A DNA stretch of 64,000 bases from Nitrospirales bacterium (lineage in GTDB: Bacteria; Nitrospirota; Nitrospiria; Nitrospirales; UBA8639), in contig JAJDBP010000038.1 of assembly GCA_029261295.1 (NCBI GenBank), positions 19,038 through 83,037 of the forward strand, written 5' to 3'. Each line of letters starts with the position of its first letter. The stretch's first letter is position 1. Positions 19,150-27,752 of the stretch are shown one piece after another. The position numbers and the translations under genes are program-made. The notes under the pieces are model-generated. The model did no database searches. It had not been told where the DNA came from and saw nothing but the letters and a program-made list of their open reading frames with translations.

Positions 19150-19884
19150 TTACTCTTTTTGTTCAGAAAGTTGGGCAACCCAAGGGTAATGCAATCGTTC
19201 TGCATCCTGATATCCCAAGTTGGATACCGTTTGGCTAACAGGAATTTCCTCCGCGCTCGAATACACACTGCCAAAGAGATGATCACAGAGAAGACTCGTG
19301 ATGCCATAATTTCCTTGTTCATTATGAAAATGATGTAACAAATGATGGCGTTTAATTCGACGCAAAAATTTGTTTTTGGGGTTCACACGAAGATGTTGCA
19401 TGCAATGGCACAGCTCATACACCATGAAACATGCTAAGCCTGTCGCAAAAGAGAGTGGAACTCCTATCCAGCCCGCGATACCTATTCCTATAGGGAATGT
19501 CGCAACGACAATGGTAGGTAGGGTCGTTGAGACGGCTCCAAACAACACTCGCAAGTCATTGGGATCTTGGTGATGATCATAGTGAATACGCTTCCACAAC
19601 GCCGCAGTCCAAGGTGACCGATATAAGTATTGCCCATGTAAAATAAATCGGTGAACCACGTATTCCACGAACGGGTAAGCCAGCAATGTGACAATGATAC
19701 TTCCCAGTATTTGAAAGGGAGAAACCAGTGAAAAAGGATATACATATATGGCAACAATGAGGCTACTGAATAATAAGATGGCATAAACCTGGATACTTGG
19801 ATATGAGACGTACGCCCACATCAGATCATTAAAAGTCATCCGATCTAAATGATATTTTTCTTGATACCACTGACGAGTGAACAC
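19150..19884 (-). CDS. Membrane fatty-acid hydroxylase / sterol-desaturase superfamily
   Basis: A 244-residue di-iron membrane oxygenase. The eight-histidine motif is easily seen: HRFILH (78-83), HYDHH (101-105), HCMQH (160-164) and HHLLHHFH (180-187), set among four hydrophobic helices (for example AILLFSSLIVAIYVYP and GSIIVTLLAYPFVEYVVH). Size and spacing resemble the fatty-acid 2-hydroxylase (Scs7/FA2H) branch, which hydroxylates the acyl chain of ceramides in eukaryotes. First gene of a three-gene minus-strand operon with the ceramide-synthase-like and MobA-like genes, so hydroxylation of a sphingolipid acyl chain or long-chain base is the likely job. The precise carbon is unknown. Confidence 0.85.
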   Translation of the reverse strand: MFTRQWYQEKYHLDRMTFNDLMWAYVSYPSIQVYAILLFSSLIVAIYVYPFSLVSPFQILGSIIVTLLAYPFVEYVVHRFILHGQYLYRSPWTAALWKRIHYDHHQDPNDLRVLFGAVSTTLPTIVVATFPIGIGIAGWIGVPLSFATGLACFMVYELCHCMQHLRVNPKNKFLRRIKRHHLLHHFHNEQGNYGITSLLCDHLFGSVYSSAEEIPVSQTVSNLGYQDAERLHYPWVAQLSEQKE

Positions 19885-20233
19885 CCTATCACCACCCTCT
19901 TGTTCAATTGATTATGGAACTAAATCCTAACAGTCCTGCTATTTTTTCACGGACAATGACAAGATTGATTATAGAAACCTCCGGAAGAAGCCACAAGAAA
20001 AACAACTTCGATCCCAACATTGGAAATCGGTCTTATGACCTGGTGAACCCAATCCCATGAGGAACATATTTCAATACAGCAACCTTACCAAATGATCATG
20101 TTGGCACAAGATTCTGAGACAGAGACACGGGTATAATCTGAGTTGATGGTAAAATGGTTATAACCTGAACGAATTAGCACGTCAGTGTTTCCTCATAGAC
20201 ACAAGAATCACTATTTCGGTATAAAATTATTCC
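19885..20233. other. Divergent intergenic region
   Basis: About 350 bases between the divergent fatty-acid hydroxylase and HIT-like genes. No coding frame, hairpin-T-run terminator or known RNA was seen; it presumably carries promoters for both sides. Confidence 0.5.
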
Positions 20234-20668
20234 ATGAACACGACCATGAAAAAATTTGGGTATCCTGATTCTTGTGTAAAAGAATTCCAACATTGGGCAA
20301 TTCTCTTACGGCCTCAACAAGTGACCCTGGGTTCACTAATTTTGATTTGTCGAGAGGATGCGACCGCCTTTTCAAAAATCAGTCCTGAAGCATTTACGGA
20401 ACTACCAGATATCATACGCGAGATGGAGGCGAATGTGACCAACGCCTTTGCCTATACAAAGATTAATTATCTCATGTTAATGATGGTTGACCCTGAAGTA
20501 CATTTTCATGTCATTCCTCGATATGATAGCCCTCGCACCGTTTTTCAACAGCAATTTCTTGACCATGGGTGGCCAGGTCCCCCAGATCTCAAAAACTCGA
20601 ATTCAATATCTCCAGATGTCCAACAAGAAATCTTGGCTCACCTACAGGAAATTTGGTCGTCCAAATAA
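20234..20668 (+). CDS. HIT-like nucleotide-binding protein
   Basis: A 144-residue histidine-triad superfamily protein. The C-terminal core reads INYLMLMMVDPEVHFHVIPRY: relative to H-x-H-x-H the first histidine is a glutamate, while the middle (His90) and last (His92) are kept. The middle His is the nucleophile in HIT hydrolases and transferases, so nucleotide hydrolase or transferase activity (AMP- or ADP-linked substrates) is still possible. The N-terminal part has the family's strand pattern (WAILLRPQQVTLGSLILIC). ATG 20246 (MKKFGYPD) is an alternative start. It precedes the acyl-AMP ligase operon by 210 bases with its own promoter in between, so a link to acyl-adenylate chemistry is only a thought. 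Confidence 0.78.
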   Translation: MNTTMKKFGYPDSCVKEFQHWAILLRPQQVTLGSLILICREDATAFSKISPEAFTELPDIIREMEANVTNAFAYTKINYLMLMMVDPEVHFHVIPRYDSPRTVFQQQFLDHGWPGPPDLKNSNSISPDVQQEILAHLQEIWSSK

Positions 20669-20811
20669 AATTGATCAATAAAATATGTATGGTTTTTCAA
20701 GACTTTATGTTGCCAAATAGACTCAATTTGTGTTCTTTTTGAGACATATTATGAGGTCAAATTTACAAACTTTTTAGCCCTACGCTCACATTTATTGAGA
20801 TTATTTAACAA

Positions 20812-20839
20812 TTTACGCTGGCATGCTATTTGCTAATAT
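20812..20839 (+). promoter_or_regulatory. Candidate promoter of the acyl-AMP ligase / sphingolipid operon
   Basis: TTTACG (20812-20817) and TAATAT (20834-20839) are separated by 16 bases, close to the sigma70 consensus, 40 bases before the ATG at 20879. The surrounding 20669-20878 is AT-rich and gene-free. No clear Shine-Dalgarno precedes the ATG. Predicted by eye. Confidence 0.45.
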
Positions 20840-20878
20840 TACCTTGAACTTTACTGCCCTTATTTTGTGATTAATTAA

Positions 20879-22669
20879 ATGGCCCTCATAGAAACACCAA
20901 ATTTAGATATGCTTGCAACACCAACTAACCCTAACGCGCCTCTCCGTCCAGGGAATTTTTCAACCCTGTCAGAAGCATTGGATTATGCGGCTTCTGGGGA
21001 AACCGGGACCAATTTTTATTCTGGTCGGGGGAATCTCACTCACGTCCTTCCTTATTCAGGGTTAAAGGAGCAATCCGTCAACCTGGCAAAAAGGCTTCAT
21101 GGTTTAGGTTTGGCCAGAGGATCTCGTGTCGCCTTAGTTGCCGATACCACCCCAGATTTCTTACGATTTTTCTTTGCTTGTCAATATGCAGGGCTTATTC
21201 CTGTCCCCTTACCTATATCAATTCATTTAGGTGGCCACCAGGTTTATGTCAACCAGCTCACCCGATTGCTTGAAAATTGCCAGGCTTCGGTCGCAATGGC
21301 CCCCGAGGGATTTGTCCCCTTTCTGGAGGAAGCAAGCACAGAATTAAACCTCCGCCTTATTGGAGGCCCTGAGACTTTTGCATCCCTAGCAGAGAGTGAA
21401 TCTCCCCTTCTGCCACTTGAATCCCACGAACTAGCTTATATCCAATACACGTCTGGAAGTACTCGTTGGCCTAGGGGTGTCGAGGTGACCCAAGCTGCGG
21501 TCATGTCCAATTTGTCTGGAATTATCCAACATGGCCTGCAAGTCCAACCTGGAGACCGTTGCGTTTCCTGGCTTCCCTTTTATCACGACATGGGCTTAGT
21601 TGGGTTTGTTCTTGGTCCTATGGCCTCGCAACTCTCTGTTGATTATCTCAGTACAAGAGATTTTGCTATGCGTCCTCGGCAATGGCTAAAACTGATGACC
21701 AAAAGCCAAGCCACGATTTCATTTAGCCCCTCATTTGGTTATGAGCTGTGCGTCAGACGTTTGCGGGAAGACTCTTCAAATGAATCATACGATCTATCTA
21801 ACTGGAGAATCGCAGGTGTAGGAGCTGAGACTATTCGGGCAGATAGCCTTGGGCGATTTGCCAAAGCTCTTGAGCCTTCAGGATTTGGGCCTCAAGCCTT
21901 TCTTGCGTGCTACGGGATGGCGGAATGCTCTCTGGCGATTAGCTTTGCTCCTCTTGAAGTTGGCATTGAAGTTGACCGGGTTAACGCTGATGATCTCTCA
22001 AATAATAGGCAAGCCAATCCAATTGATGCCCACGCTCCCGAAGACGAGGTAGACCGCGTGAGCAAATTTGTAAATTGTGGAGTTCCGCTTCCTGGGTTTG
22101 AAGTGGAAATACGGAATGACAAGGGCTCTGCCCTAGGTGATCGGAAAAGTGGAACGATCTTTGTGCGTGGTACCAGTACCATGGCAGGCTATTTTAACGA
22201 TCCTGTCCTCACTCAAGATGTACTTTCTGATGATGGATGGCTTAATACCGGAGATATTGGGTATTGGGTGGATGGCAGTCTTATAATTATTGGCCGTTCA
22301 AAAGATATGATTATCATCAATGGCCGAAATATCTGGCCGCAAGACCTGGAATATTTAGCAGAACAACAACCAGAAGTTCGGCCTGGTGACTCGTCTGCAT
22401 TTTCTGTAACCGGACCGGCTGGAGATGAAGTTGCGGTTATGGTCGTCCAATGTCGCGAAACTAGCCCTCAAAAACGGGACGATCTCATTCATCGCTTAGG
22501 GTCAAGAATTCAAAAAGAACTTACTATCCCTTGTTATATAGAGCTTATTCCACCCCGAACTCTCCCCCGAACTTCCTCGGGTAAATTATCACGCTCACGT
22601 GCCAAATCTGACTTTCTCAAGCGCGTGAAGTGGGAATCCTTGGTGCCGGCCCTTTCTCTTTCTGCATAA
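20879..22669 (+). CDS. Fatty acyl-AMP ligase / acyl-ACP synthetase
   Basis: A 596-residue ANL-superfamily adenylating enzyme. Seen: the ATP-binding YTSGSTRWPRGVEVT (about 188-202; the RWPRG form is typical of fatty acyl-AMP ligases), VSWLPFYHDMGLVG, ACYGMAECSL, the DGWLNTGDIGYW Asp, GRSKDMIIINGRNIWPQDLE, and the catalytic lysine in PRTSSGKLSR near the C-terminus. FAAL-type enzymes adenylate a fatty acid and load it on an acyl carrier protein. First gene of a plus-strand operon with a reductase, a carrier protein and an alpha-oxoamine synthase, so it probably charges the carrier protein encoded three genes on with the acyl chain for sphingoid-base synthesis. Confidence 0.9.
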   Translation: MALIETPNLDMLATPTNPNAPLRPGNFSTLSEALDYAASGETGTNFYSGRGNLTHVLPYSGLKEQSVNLAKRLHGLGLARGSRVALVADTTPDFLRFFFACQYAGLIPVPLPISIHLGGHQVYVNQLTRLLENCQASVAMAPEGFVPFLEEASTELNLRLIGGPETFASLAESESPLLPLESHELAYIQYTSGSTRWPRGVEVTQAAVMSNLSGIIQHGLQVQPGDRCVSWLPFYHDMGLVGFVLGPMASQLSVDYLSTRDFAMRPRQWLKLMTKSQATISFSPSFGYELCVRRLREDSSNESYDLSNWRIAGVGAETIRADSLGRFAKALEPSGFGPQAFLACYGMAECSLAISFAPLEVGIEVDRVNADDLSNNRQANPIDAHAPEDEVDRVSKFVNCGVPLPGFEVEIRNDKGSALGDRKSGTIFVRGTSTMAGYFNDPVLTQDVLSDDGWLNTGDIGYWVDGSLIIIGRSKDMIIINGRNIWPQDLEYLAEQQPEVRPGDSSAFSVTGPAGDEVAVMVVQCRETSPQKRDDLIHRLGSRIQKELTIPCYIELIPPRTLPRTSSGKLSRSRAKSDFLKRVKWESLVPALSLSA

Positions 22670-22717
22670 TCCGTAACTGAAAATTTTTGGAGACGGTTTC
22701 ACACCCTCCCCATTCTC

Positions 22718-23662
22718 ATGCCAACTTCGGTTGCCCTTACTGGAGCTTCAGGTTTTATCGGCCACGCAATTGCTCTTCGTCTGTGCCAAGCAGGATTGAA
22801 GGTGAGGGGATTGGTTCGGTCCTCGAGAATAATTCCAAGTCTTGATCATTCCAATTTTACTCTCATTCCTGGAGACCTCCATAACATTGAAAGTCTGAAA
22901 AAATTGGTCCAGGGGTGTACTAGTGTTGTTCATTGCGCTGGCACAGTTCGCGGATCAAAGAGAATAGATTTTATTCCATCAAATATCCAGGGAGTGGCTA
23001 ATATTCTTAGGGTCTGTGGTTCTCAACCCTCTCCTCCTCGAATCATTCACTTTTCCTCTCTTGCCGCAAGGGAACCCTCCCTTTCCCCCTATGCCTGGAG
23101 TAAACGGGAAGGAGAACTCCTTATCCAACAAGAGGGGGAATCCTTACATTGGATCATCGTACGCCCCCCTGCCGTGTATGGGCCAAAGGATAAGGCCTTA
23201 CGCCCCCTATTCCAATTAGGAAAAAAAGGAATCGCCTTACACCTTGGATCTAAAAATGGTAAATTTTCCCTTATCCATGTAGAAGATTTGACTGAGGTCA
23301 TTCTACGCGCACTTGAGCGAAACACTATTCGCTCAGCTATTTTTGAAGTTGATGACGGTTTTCCGAATGGATATTCCTGGAAATCTGTTTTTCAGGTGAT
23401 TAACCCAGAGATAAAAATACACGTGAGAGTTCCACGAAGATTTCTATGGCTAATTGGAAAAAGTAATGAAATATTATCTCGTGTTTTTGGCTATATGCCT
23501 CTATTTACAACAGGAAAGGTTGCAGAATTAGGTCATGTGAATTGGGTTTCCGACTCAGAGGATGCCCGCCAGCAACTTGGCTGGAGTCCACAGATTCCCT
23601 TAGAGGAAGGCTTGCGCCATCTCTTTACATCGGATAGTCTCATGCTAAGGACGAAGGATTAG
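22718..23662 (+). CDS. NAD(P)-dependent epimerase/reductase, candidate ceramide reductase (CerR-like)
   Basis: A 314-residue extended short-chain dehydrogenase. The N-terminus has the nucleotide motif TGASGFIG (8-15); the active-site Tyr-Lys pair is in YAWSKREGE, with FSSLAAR giving the Ser. The family is that of NAD-dependent epimerases acting on sugar or lipid substrates. In bacterial sphingolipid loci (Caulobacter) an enzyme of this family, CerR, reduces 3-ketoceramide; placement between an acyl-AMP ligase and a carrier protein/serine-palmitoyltransferase pair here fits that role. Flanks are short (48 bases before, 49 after). Sugar-nucleotide epimerase function cannot be excluded from sequence. 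Confidence 0.8.
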   Translation: MPTSVALTGASGFIGHAIALRLCQAGLKVRGLVRSSRIIPSLDHSNFTLIPGDLHNIESLKKLVQGCTSVVHCAGTVRGSKRIDFIPSNIQGVANILRVCGSQPSPPRIIHFSSLAAREPSLSPYAWSKREGELLIQQEGESLHWIIVRPPAVYGPKDKALRPLFQLGKKGIALHLGSKNGKFSLIHVEDLTEVILRALERNTIRSAIFEVDDGFPNGYSWKSVFQVINPEIKIHVRVPRRFLWLIGKSNEILSRVFGYMPLFTTGKVAELGHVNWVSDSEDARQQLGWSPQIPLEEGLRHLFTSDSLMLRTKD

Positions 23663-23711
23663 GTTTGCCCTGAGTCGAATTCAACCAAAAGCCTTTTAAA
23701 CCCTGACAATT

Positions 23712-23957
23712 ATGACGACCTATCCTGACATTTTGCCGCAATTGCTTGAAACCCTGAAGCCCTATGCTAAAAAGATTGGAACGCTAAAGGAAACCACCGA
23801 TCTAGTATCAGAATTGGGGCTAGACTCTCTCCAAGTTATGCAGGTGTTGCTCAAAATTGAAGACCAGTTTGATATCTCCATTCCATTAAATAACTTGCCC
23901 AATATCCGCACCGTTAAAGATCTTGGAATGGAAATTGAGATGTTGTTGAAAGCATAA
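23712..23957 (+). CDS. Acyl carrier protein
   Basis: An 81-residue carrier protein with the phosphopantetheine attachment Ser39 in ELGLDSLQVMQ, then IEDQFDISIP typical of helix III. It ends 2 bases before the serine-palmitoyltransferase-like gene. Dedicated carrier proteins next to this enzyme occur in other bacterial sphingolipid loci and are thought to supply the acyl thioester. Holo-synthase and thioesterase are not present in the window. High confidence for the family; its partner enzymes are inferred from order. Confidence 0.92.
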   Translation: MTTYPDILPQLLETLKPYAKKIGTLKETTDLVSELGLDSLQVMQVLLKIEDQFDISIPLNNLPNIRTVKDLGMEIEMLLKA

Positions 23958-23959
23958 AT

Positions 23960-25168
23960 ATGTCATTATTTAGTAAATTTCTGTCTATACAACAAGCCCG
24001 TGAGGAGATTTTACAAAGTGGCATCAATCCGTTTCATCTCACCATCGAAAAAATCAATTCTCCCACCGAAGGGGTGATTAATGGACGCCAAACTATTCTC
24101 GTTGGCACCAATAATTACTTAGGCCTGACGTTTCATCCAGACTGCATTCAAGCGGGACAAGAAGCTATAGCACAAGAAGGAACGGGTACTACCGGGTCTA
24201 GAATGGCCAATGGTTCATTTTCGAGTCACAACGATCTTGAACGAGCCATCGCAGATTTTTACGGAATGCCACATGCCATCGTCTTTTCCACTGGGTATCA
24301 AGCTAATTTGGGGGTTCTTTCTGCATTGGCTGGGCCTGGGGATACCATATTGATGGATGGAGATTCGCATGCCAGCATCTATGATGGTTGCCGACTAGGA
24401 GGGGCGGAAGTTCTTCGATTTAAACATAATGATGTTCCTGATTTAGAGAAAAAGTTGCGTCGCTTGGGTAATCGAAGTCAACGAACTCTCGTTATCGTTG
24501 AAGGCATTTACAGTATGTTGGGCGATCGGGCCCCTCTTAAAGAAATTGTAGAGATCAAACTCAAATATGGAGCAACCCTAGTCGTTGATGAAGCCCACTC
24601 ACTAGGAGTTCTAGGAAAACGAGGGCGAGGCTTAGCTGAAGAGGTGGGGGTCGAAGAAGGAGTCGATTGTATTGTGGGCACCTTTAGTAAAAGCCTAGGT
24701 TCTACCGGAGGATTCGGCGTCAGCATACATCCTGAATTTGAATTTATTCGCTATACCAGTCGCCCTTATATTTTTACTGCATCTCCTTGTCCATCCGTCG
24801 TCGCATCAACAAAAGTTTCCCTAAGAATTATTCGCGAAACTCCGCAACTCAGGAAACAATTATGGGAGAATGCCCAAACCTTATATGATGGATTACAGAA
24901 AATTGGGTATACCCTTGGAGCAGAGGTGGGCCCCGTTATCGCAGCCATGATCCCATCAAAAGAACAGGCCCTAGGGATGTGGCAAGGGCTCTTAGAACAA
25001 GGCATTTATGTGAATCTGATGATCCCCCCCGCGACACCAAATGGCGAAAGCCTCTTACGATGTAGTGTGAGCGCTGCCCATACCCCCAAACAACTTGAAA
25101 CCATTATTCAATGCTTTGCGAACGTGCATTCCTCGCTAAAGGAACAGACTCCATCTCTCCAAACGTAG
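23960..25168 (+). CDS. spt: Pyridoxal-phosphate alpha-oxoamine synthase, candidate serine palmitoyltransferase
   Basis: A 402-residue member of the AONS/KBL/SPT family, which condense an amino acid with an acyl thioester. PLP-binding Lys244 is in VGTFSKSLGSTGG; DEAHSLGVLGKRG (210-222) has the Asp and His that hold the cofactor, and GTGTTGSRMANGS the substrate loop. Biotin (BioF) and threonine (Kbl) branches are alternatives, but neither biotin nor threonine genes are nearby while a dedicated carrier protein, an acyl-AMP ligase and a CerR-like reductase directly precede it. This favours condensation of serine (or another amino acid) with acyl-ACP to give a 3-ketosphingoid base. Specific substrate not readable. 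Confidence 0.82.
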   Translation: MSLFSKFLSIQQAREEILQSGINPFHLTIEKINSPTEGVINGRQTILVGTNNYLGLTFHPDCIQAGQEAIAQEGTGTTGSRMANGSFSSHNDLERAIADFYGMPHAIVFSTGYQANLGVLSALAGPGDTILMDGDSHASIYDGCRLGGAEVLRFKHNDVPDLEKKLRRLGNRSQRTLVIVEGIYSMLGDRAPLKEIVEIKLKYGATLVVDEAHSLGVLGKRGRGLAEEVGVEEGVDCIVGTFSKSLGSTGGFGVSIHPEFEFIRYTSRPYIFTASPCPSVVASTKVSLRIIRETPQLRKQLWENAQTLYDGLQKIGYTLGAEVGPVIAAMIPSKEQALGMWQGLLEQGIYVNLMIPPATPNGESLLRCSVSAAHTPKQLETIIQCFANVHSSLKEQTPSLQT

Positions 25169-25227
25169 AAGATGCCAGAACTTTTACGGCATGGTACAGT
25201 ATGTAGTTTAATAATTTAACATCTGAG

Positions 25228-25247
25228 CGTCTTCTTTAAGGAAGACG
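25228..25247 (+). promoter_or_regulatory. Hairpin covering the ribosome-binding site of the GT8/ELM1 gene
   Basis: CGTCTTC (25228-25234) pairs perfectly with GAAGACG (25241-25247) across a 6-base loop. The best Shine-Dalgarno-like bases before ATG 25255, AAGGA (25238-25242), sit at the loop/stem junction, so folding would partly hide them. No T run follows, so it is not an ordinary terminator. It may lower translation of the gene relative to the upstream operon. Confidence 0.4.
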
Positions 25248-25254
25248 GCTGTAT

Positions 25255-27693
25255 ATGAAGACCTCACATTCTCGCCCGCCAGGATATCGACTCCATCCGG
25301 AAAAGATTGTTTTACGGCCTAAACATTCTACCTCTGAATGCCAGAACACCCCGGTCCGAATATTTGTGGGGACAGAAACCGCTCAAGCGGAAGCAGAGCG
25401 AGTTTTTGTCTGGTCCATTGAATTGGTTCGAGATCCCTCTCGAACCTATGAAATCTTTCTCATGAAAGAACTCAGTGGGTTTGACCGACGCCGATGGCTA
25501 ACAGGATTTACCAATTATCGATTCGCCATTCCTGAATTTGCTGGTTATACGGGACGAGCCATTTACAATGACGTAGATCAAATATACCTTGCTGATCCAG
25601 CTGAATTATTTGATGCACCCATGGATGAACATGGGTTTCTCAGTATTGCTGAAAACGATTCCTCCGTTATGGTTATGGACTGTGAAAAAATGGGGCCAGT
25701 TTGGACCATCGACCGAGCCCGACATGAGCGGAAATCTACATTACTGAAAGACGCTCTAGATAGTAAGGACAACCTTTGGGGGAAGCTCAATCCTGTCTGG
25801 AATGCTCGAGACGAAGAATATATTGCAGAGAAATCAAAAGTACTGCATTACACAGCCCTCCACACTCAACCTTGGCATCCATTTCCTGTTGATTATGTGT
25901 ACCAAGAAAGTCCAGTGGGATATGTGTGGGATGCCATTGAACAATCAGCTAATAAAGCCGCGTTTCAATTGTTTAGTAGAACCCAACCCAGTTCACAGTT
26001 TTTACAATTGACACAGATGGTTTCAGAGAAAAAAGTAGACTGGAAGTTTCCAACCCATAATTCCTCGGAAACTCCCAACACGGTAGATCTTCATTCCCTC
26101 ATAGCTTCAATGCACAATCCCACCCTACTTCATTACGGATTGGGATCTTCGTCATATCTTTCTCCTAGGACCGACTCGTTTTTCCCATCTAACCCTTCAG
26201 TAGACATGACGACTTATAATTGTGTGGCAATAAATGCTTTGCCACCCCCAAACCCATTCGATATCGTTCAAGGATCTGAAGAGCTGACTCTCCTTCCAAA
26301 CGAAGACGTCCCCTGGGTATTGGAGGAAATTTTCTCCCTAGCATCACGTCTTGTCTTTATCACCGTTCACGATCAACGTTTACTACACACAATTCCGCCA
26401 TATTTTCGTGGTCATTCAAGGGACTTCAAGTGGTGGGCAAGGCAGCTTCAAACAATTAGTTCCCGTCATCCATCTATTCACTGGACCCTTCGTTTTCATA
26501 CCACCAACACTCAGGGAAAACCCTCTACTCTCGTTCGTACTGGAGGACAATGGCTTACCGGGTTTCCTCGAGTTTGGATTCTTTCTGATGGAAAAATGGG
26601 ACACTCCACCCAATCAGAAGGCCTTGCCAATTCTCTGGGTTGGCCTTATGAAATAAAGCAGCTACAATTTCATTCATGGAACAACACACAGAAGCTCATT
26701 TGGAGTTTACTCCCTCCAAATTGTCTCGGGCTTAATAAACTTAAGTCATCTGCACTTGAACCACCATGGCCTGATATTGTGATTTCCACAGGTTGGCGTC
26801 CCGCACCTATAGCAAGATGGATAAGAGAACAAAGTGACGGGAACACACGCATCATTCAAGTTGGGCGAAAAGGTGGCGCATCGGCTGATCTATTTGATGT
26901 AGTGGTTACCCCTTCCTACTACGGATTTGCTCCTCACCCTCACCGTATCGAGACCCTCGTTCCCCTAAATGAACTCAATCAGGAAAACCTGGATAAGGTC
27001 TCTCAGCGATGGCCGGACCTGTTTAAAGGAGCCCCACATCCTCGAATCGTATTGGTGGTCGGTGGCTCAACTGCCCGTTTCGCCTTCACCTCAGATTTCG
27101 CAAACTCTATAGGGAATCTAATTAAAGACTTAGCGAATACTTGTGGGGGGAAAATATTTGCTGTCACGTCTCCAAGAACAAGTCATACTGTGAGCCAGGC
27201 TTTGCAGTCGGCCTTAGCACCAGAACACCATGTTCATCAATGGCAACCCAACCAGTCTGACAATCCCTACCTCGCCTATTTGGCAGGAGCAGATGTCATC
27301 ATTGTCACCGGCGAAAGCGAATCAATGCTGGCCGAAGCTGCCTCATTGGGGAAACCCGTTTACATCATTCCACTGCCTGAACATCCACCAACCTGGAAGG
27401 TTCGCTTCAGTGAAGCCATCGTTCAACGGGCTCAATCCCAACCTCTCAATAAACGAGGAACCGCTCGCCCCCAACAAGGTATAGAACGGTTTTGCGCTCA
27501 ACTGATTCGATCAGGCCTCGTTCAACCTCGACGAAATCTCTCATTACTCCACGATTCACTCATTAATCATGGCATCGCCCGCCCATTTGGTGAAGCCATA
27601 GAAAATGGGAAACGCCCTCAATTACGTGAAACCGAAAGAGTTGCGAAAGAAATCAAGACTCTCCTCGGAATCTTCGACCATGAGCCTGTTTAA
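25255..27693 (+). CDS. Multi-domain GT8-like / methyltransferase-like / ELM1-like protein
   Basis: An 812-residue protein with three recognisable parts. Residues about 35-220 resemble a GT8-type glycosyltransferase (VRIFVGTE start, DVD at 106-108 in IYNDVDQIYL). Residues about 290-440 look like a degenerate SAM methyltransferase tail (NEDVPWVLEEIFSLASRLVF). Residues about 438-720 match the ELM1/GT28-like family known from the mitochondrial fission factor ELM1 (RVWILSDGKMGHSTQSEGL, then ADVIIVTGESESMLAEAASLG). Bacterial ELM1 relatives are often near lipid-modifying genes and look like glycosyltransferases. It follows the serine-palmitoyltransferase-like gene by 86 bases, so a role in glycosylating the sphingolipid is suggested. 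Confidence 0.65.
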   Translation: MKTSHSRPPGYRLHPEKIVLRPKHSTSECQNTPVRIFVGTETAQAEAERVFVWSIELVRDPSRTYEIFLMKELSGFDRRRWLTGFTNYRFAIPEFAGYTGRAIYNDVDQIYLADPAELFDAPMDEHGFLSIAENDSSVMVMDCEKMGPVWTIDRARHERKSTLLKDALDSKDNLWGKLNPVWNARDEEYIAEKSKVLHYTALHTQPWHPFPVDYVYQESPVGYVWDAIEQSANKAAFQLFSRTQPSSQFLQLTQMVSEKKVDWKFPTHNSSETPNTVDLHSLIASMHNPTLLHYGLGSSSYLSPRTDSFFPSNPSVDMTTYNCVAINALPPPNPFDIVQGSEELTLLPNEDVPWVLEEIFSLASRLVFITVHDQRLLHTIPPYFRGHSRDFKWWARQLQTISSRHPSIHWTLRFHTTNTQGKPSTLVRTGGQWLTGFPRVWILSDGKMGHSTQSEGLANSLGWPYEIKQLQFHSWNNTQKLIWSLLPPNCLGLNKLKSSALEPPWPDIVISTGWRPAPIARWIREQSDGNTRIIQVGRKGGASADLFDVVVTPSYYGFAPHPHRIETLVPLNELNQENLDKVSQRWPDLFKGAPHPRIVLVVGGSTARFAFTSDFANSIGNLIKDLANTCGGKIFAVTSPRTSHTVSQALQSALAPEHHVHQWQPNQSDNPYLAYLAGADVIIVTGESESMLAEAASLGKPVYIIPLPEHPPTWKVRFSEAIVQRAQSQPLNKRGTARPQQGIERFCAQLIRSGLVQPRRNLSLLHDSLINHGIARPFGEAIENGKRPQLRETERVAKEIKTLLGIFDHEPV

Positions 27694-27752
27694 CCACTTG
27701 TTATTTCAAGGCCAAGAAAGCCTACTTGCCTCAAATCAGTAGGCCTCCACAC

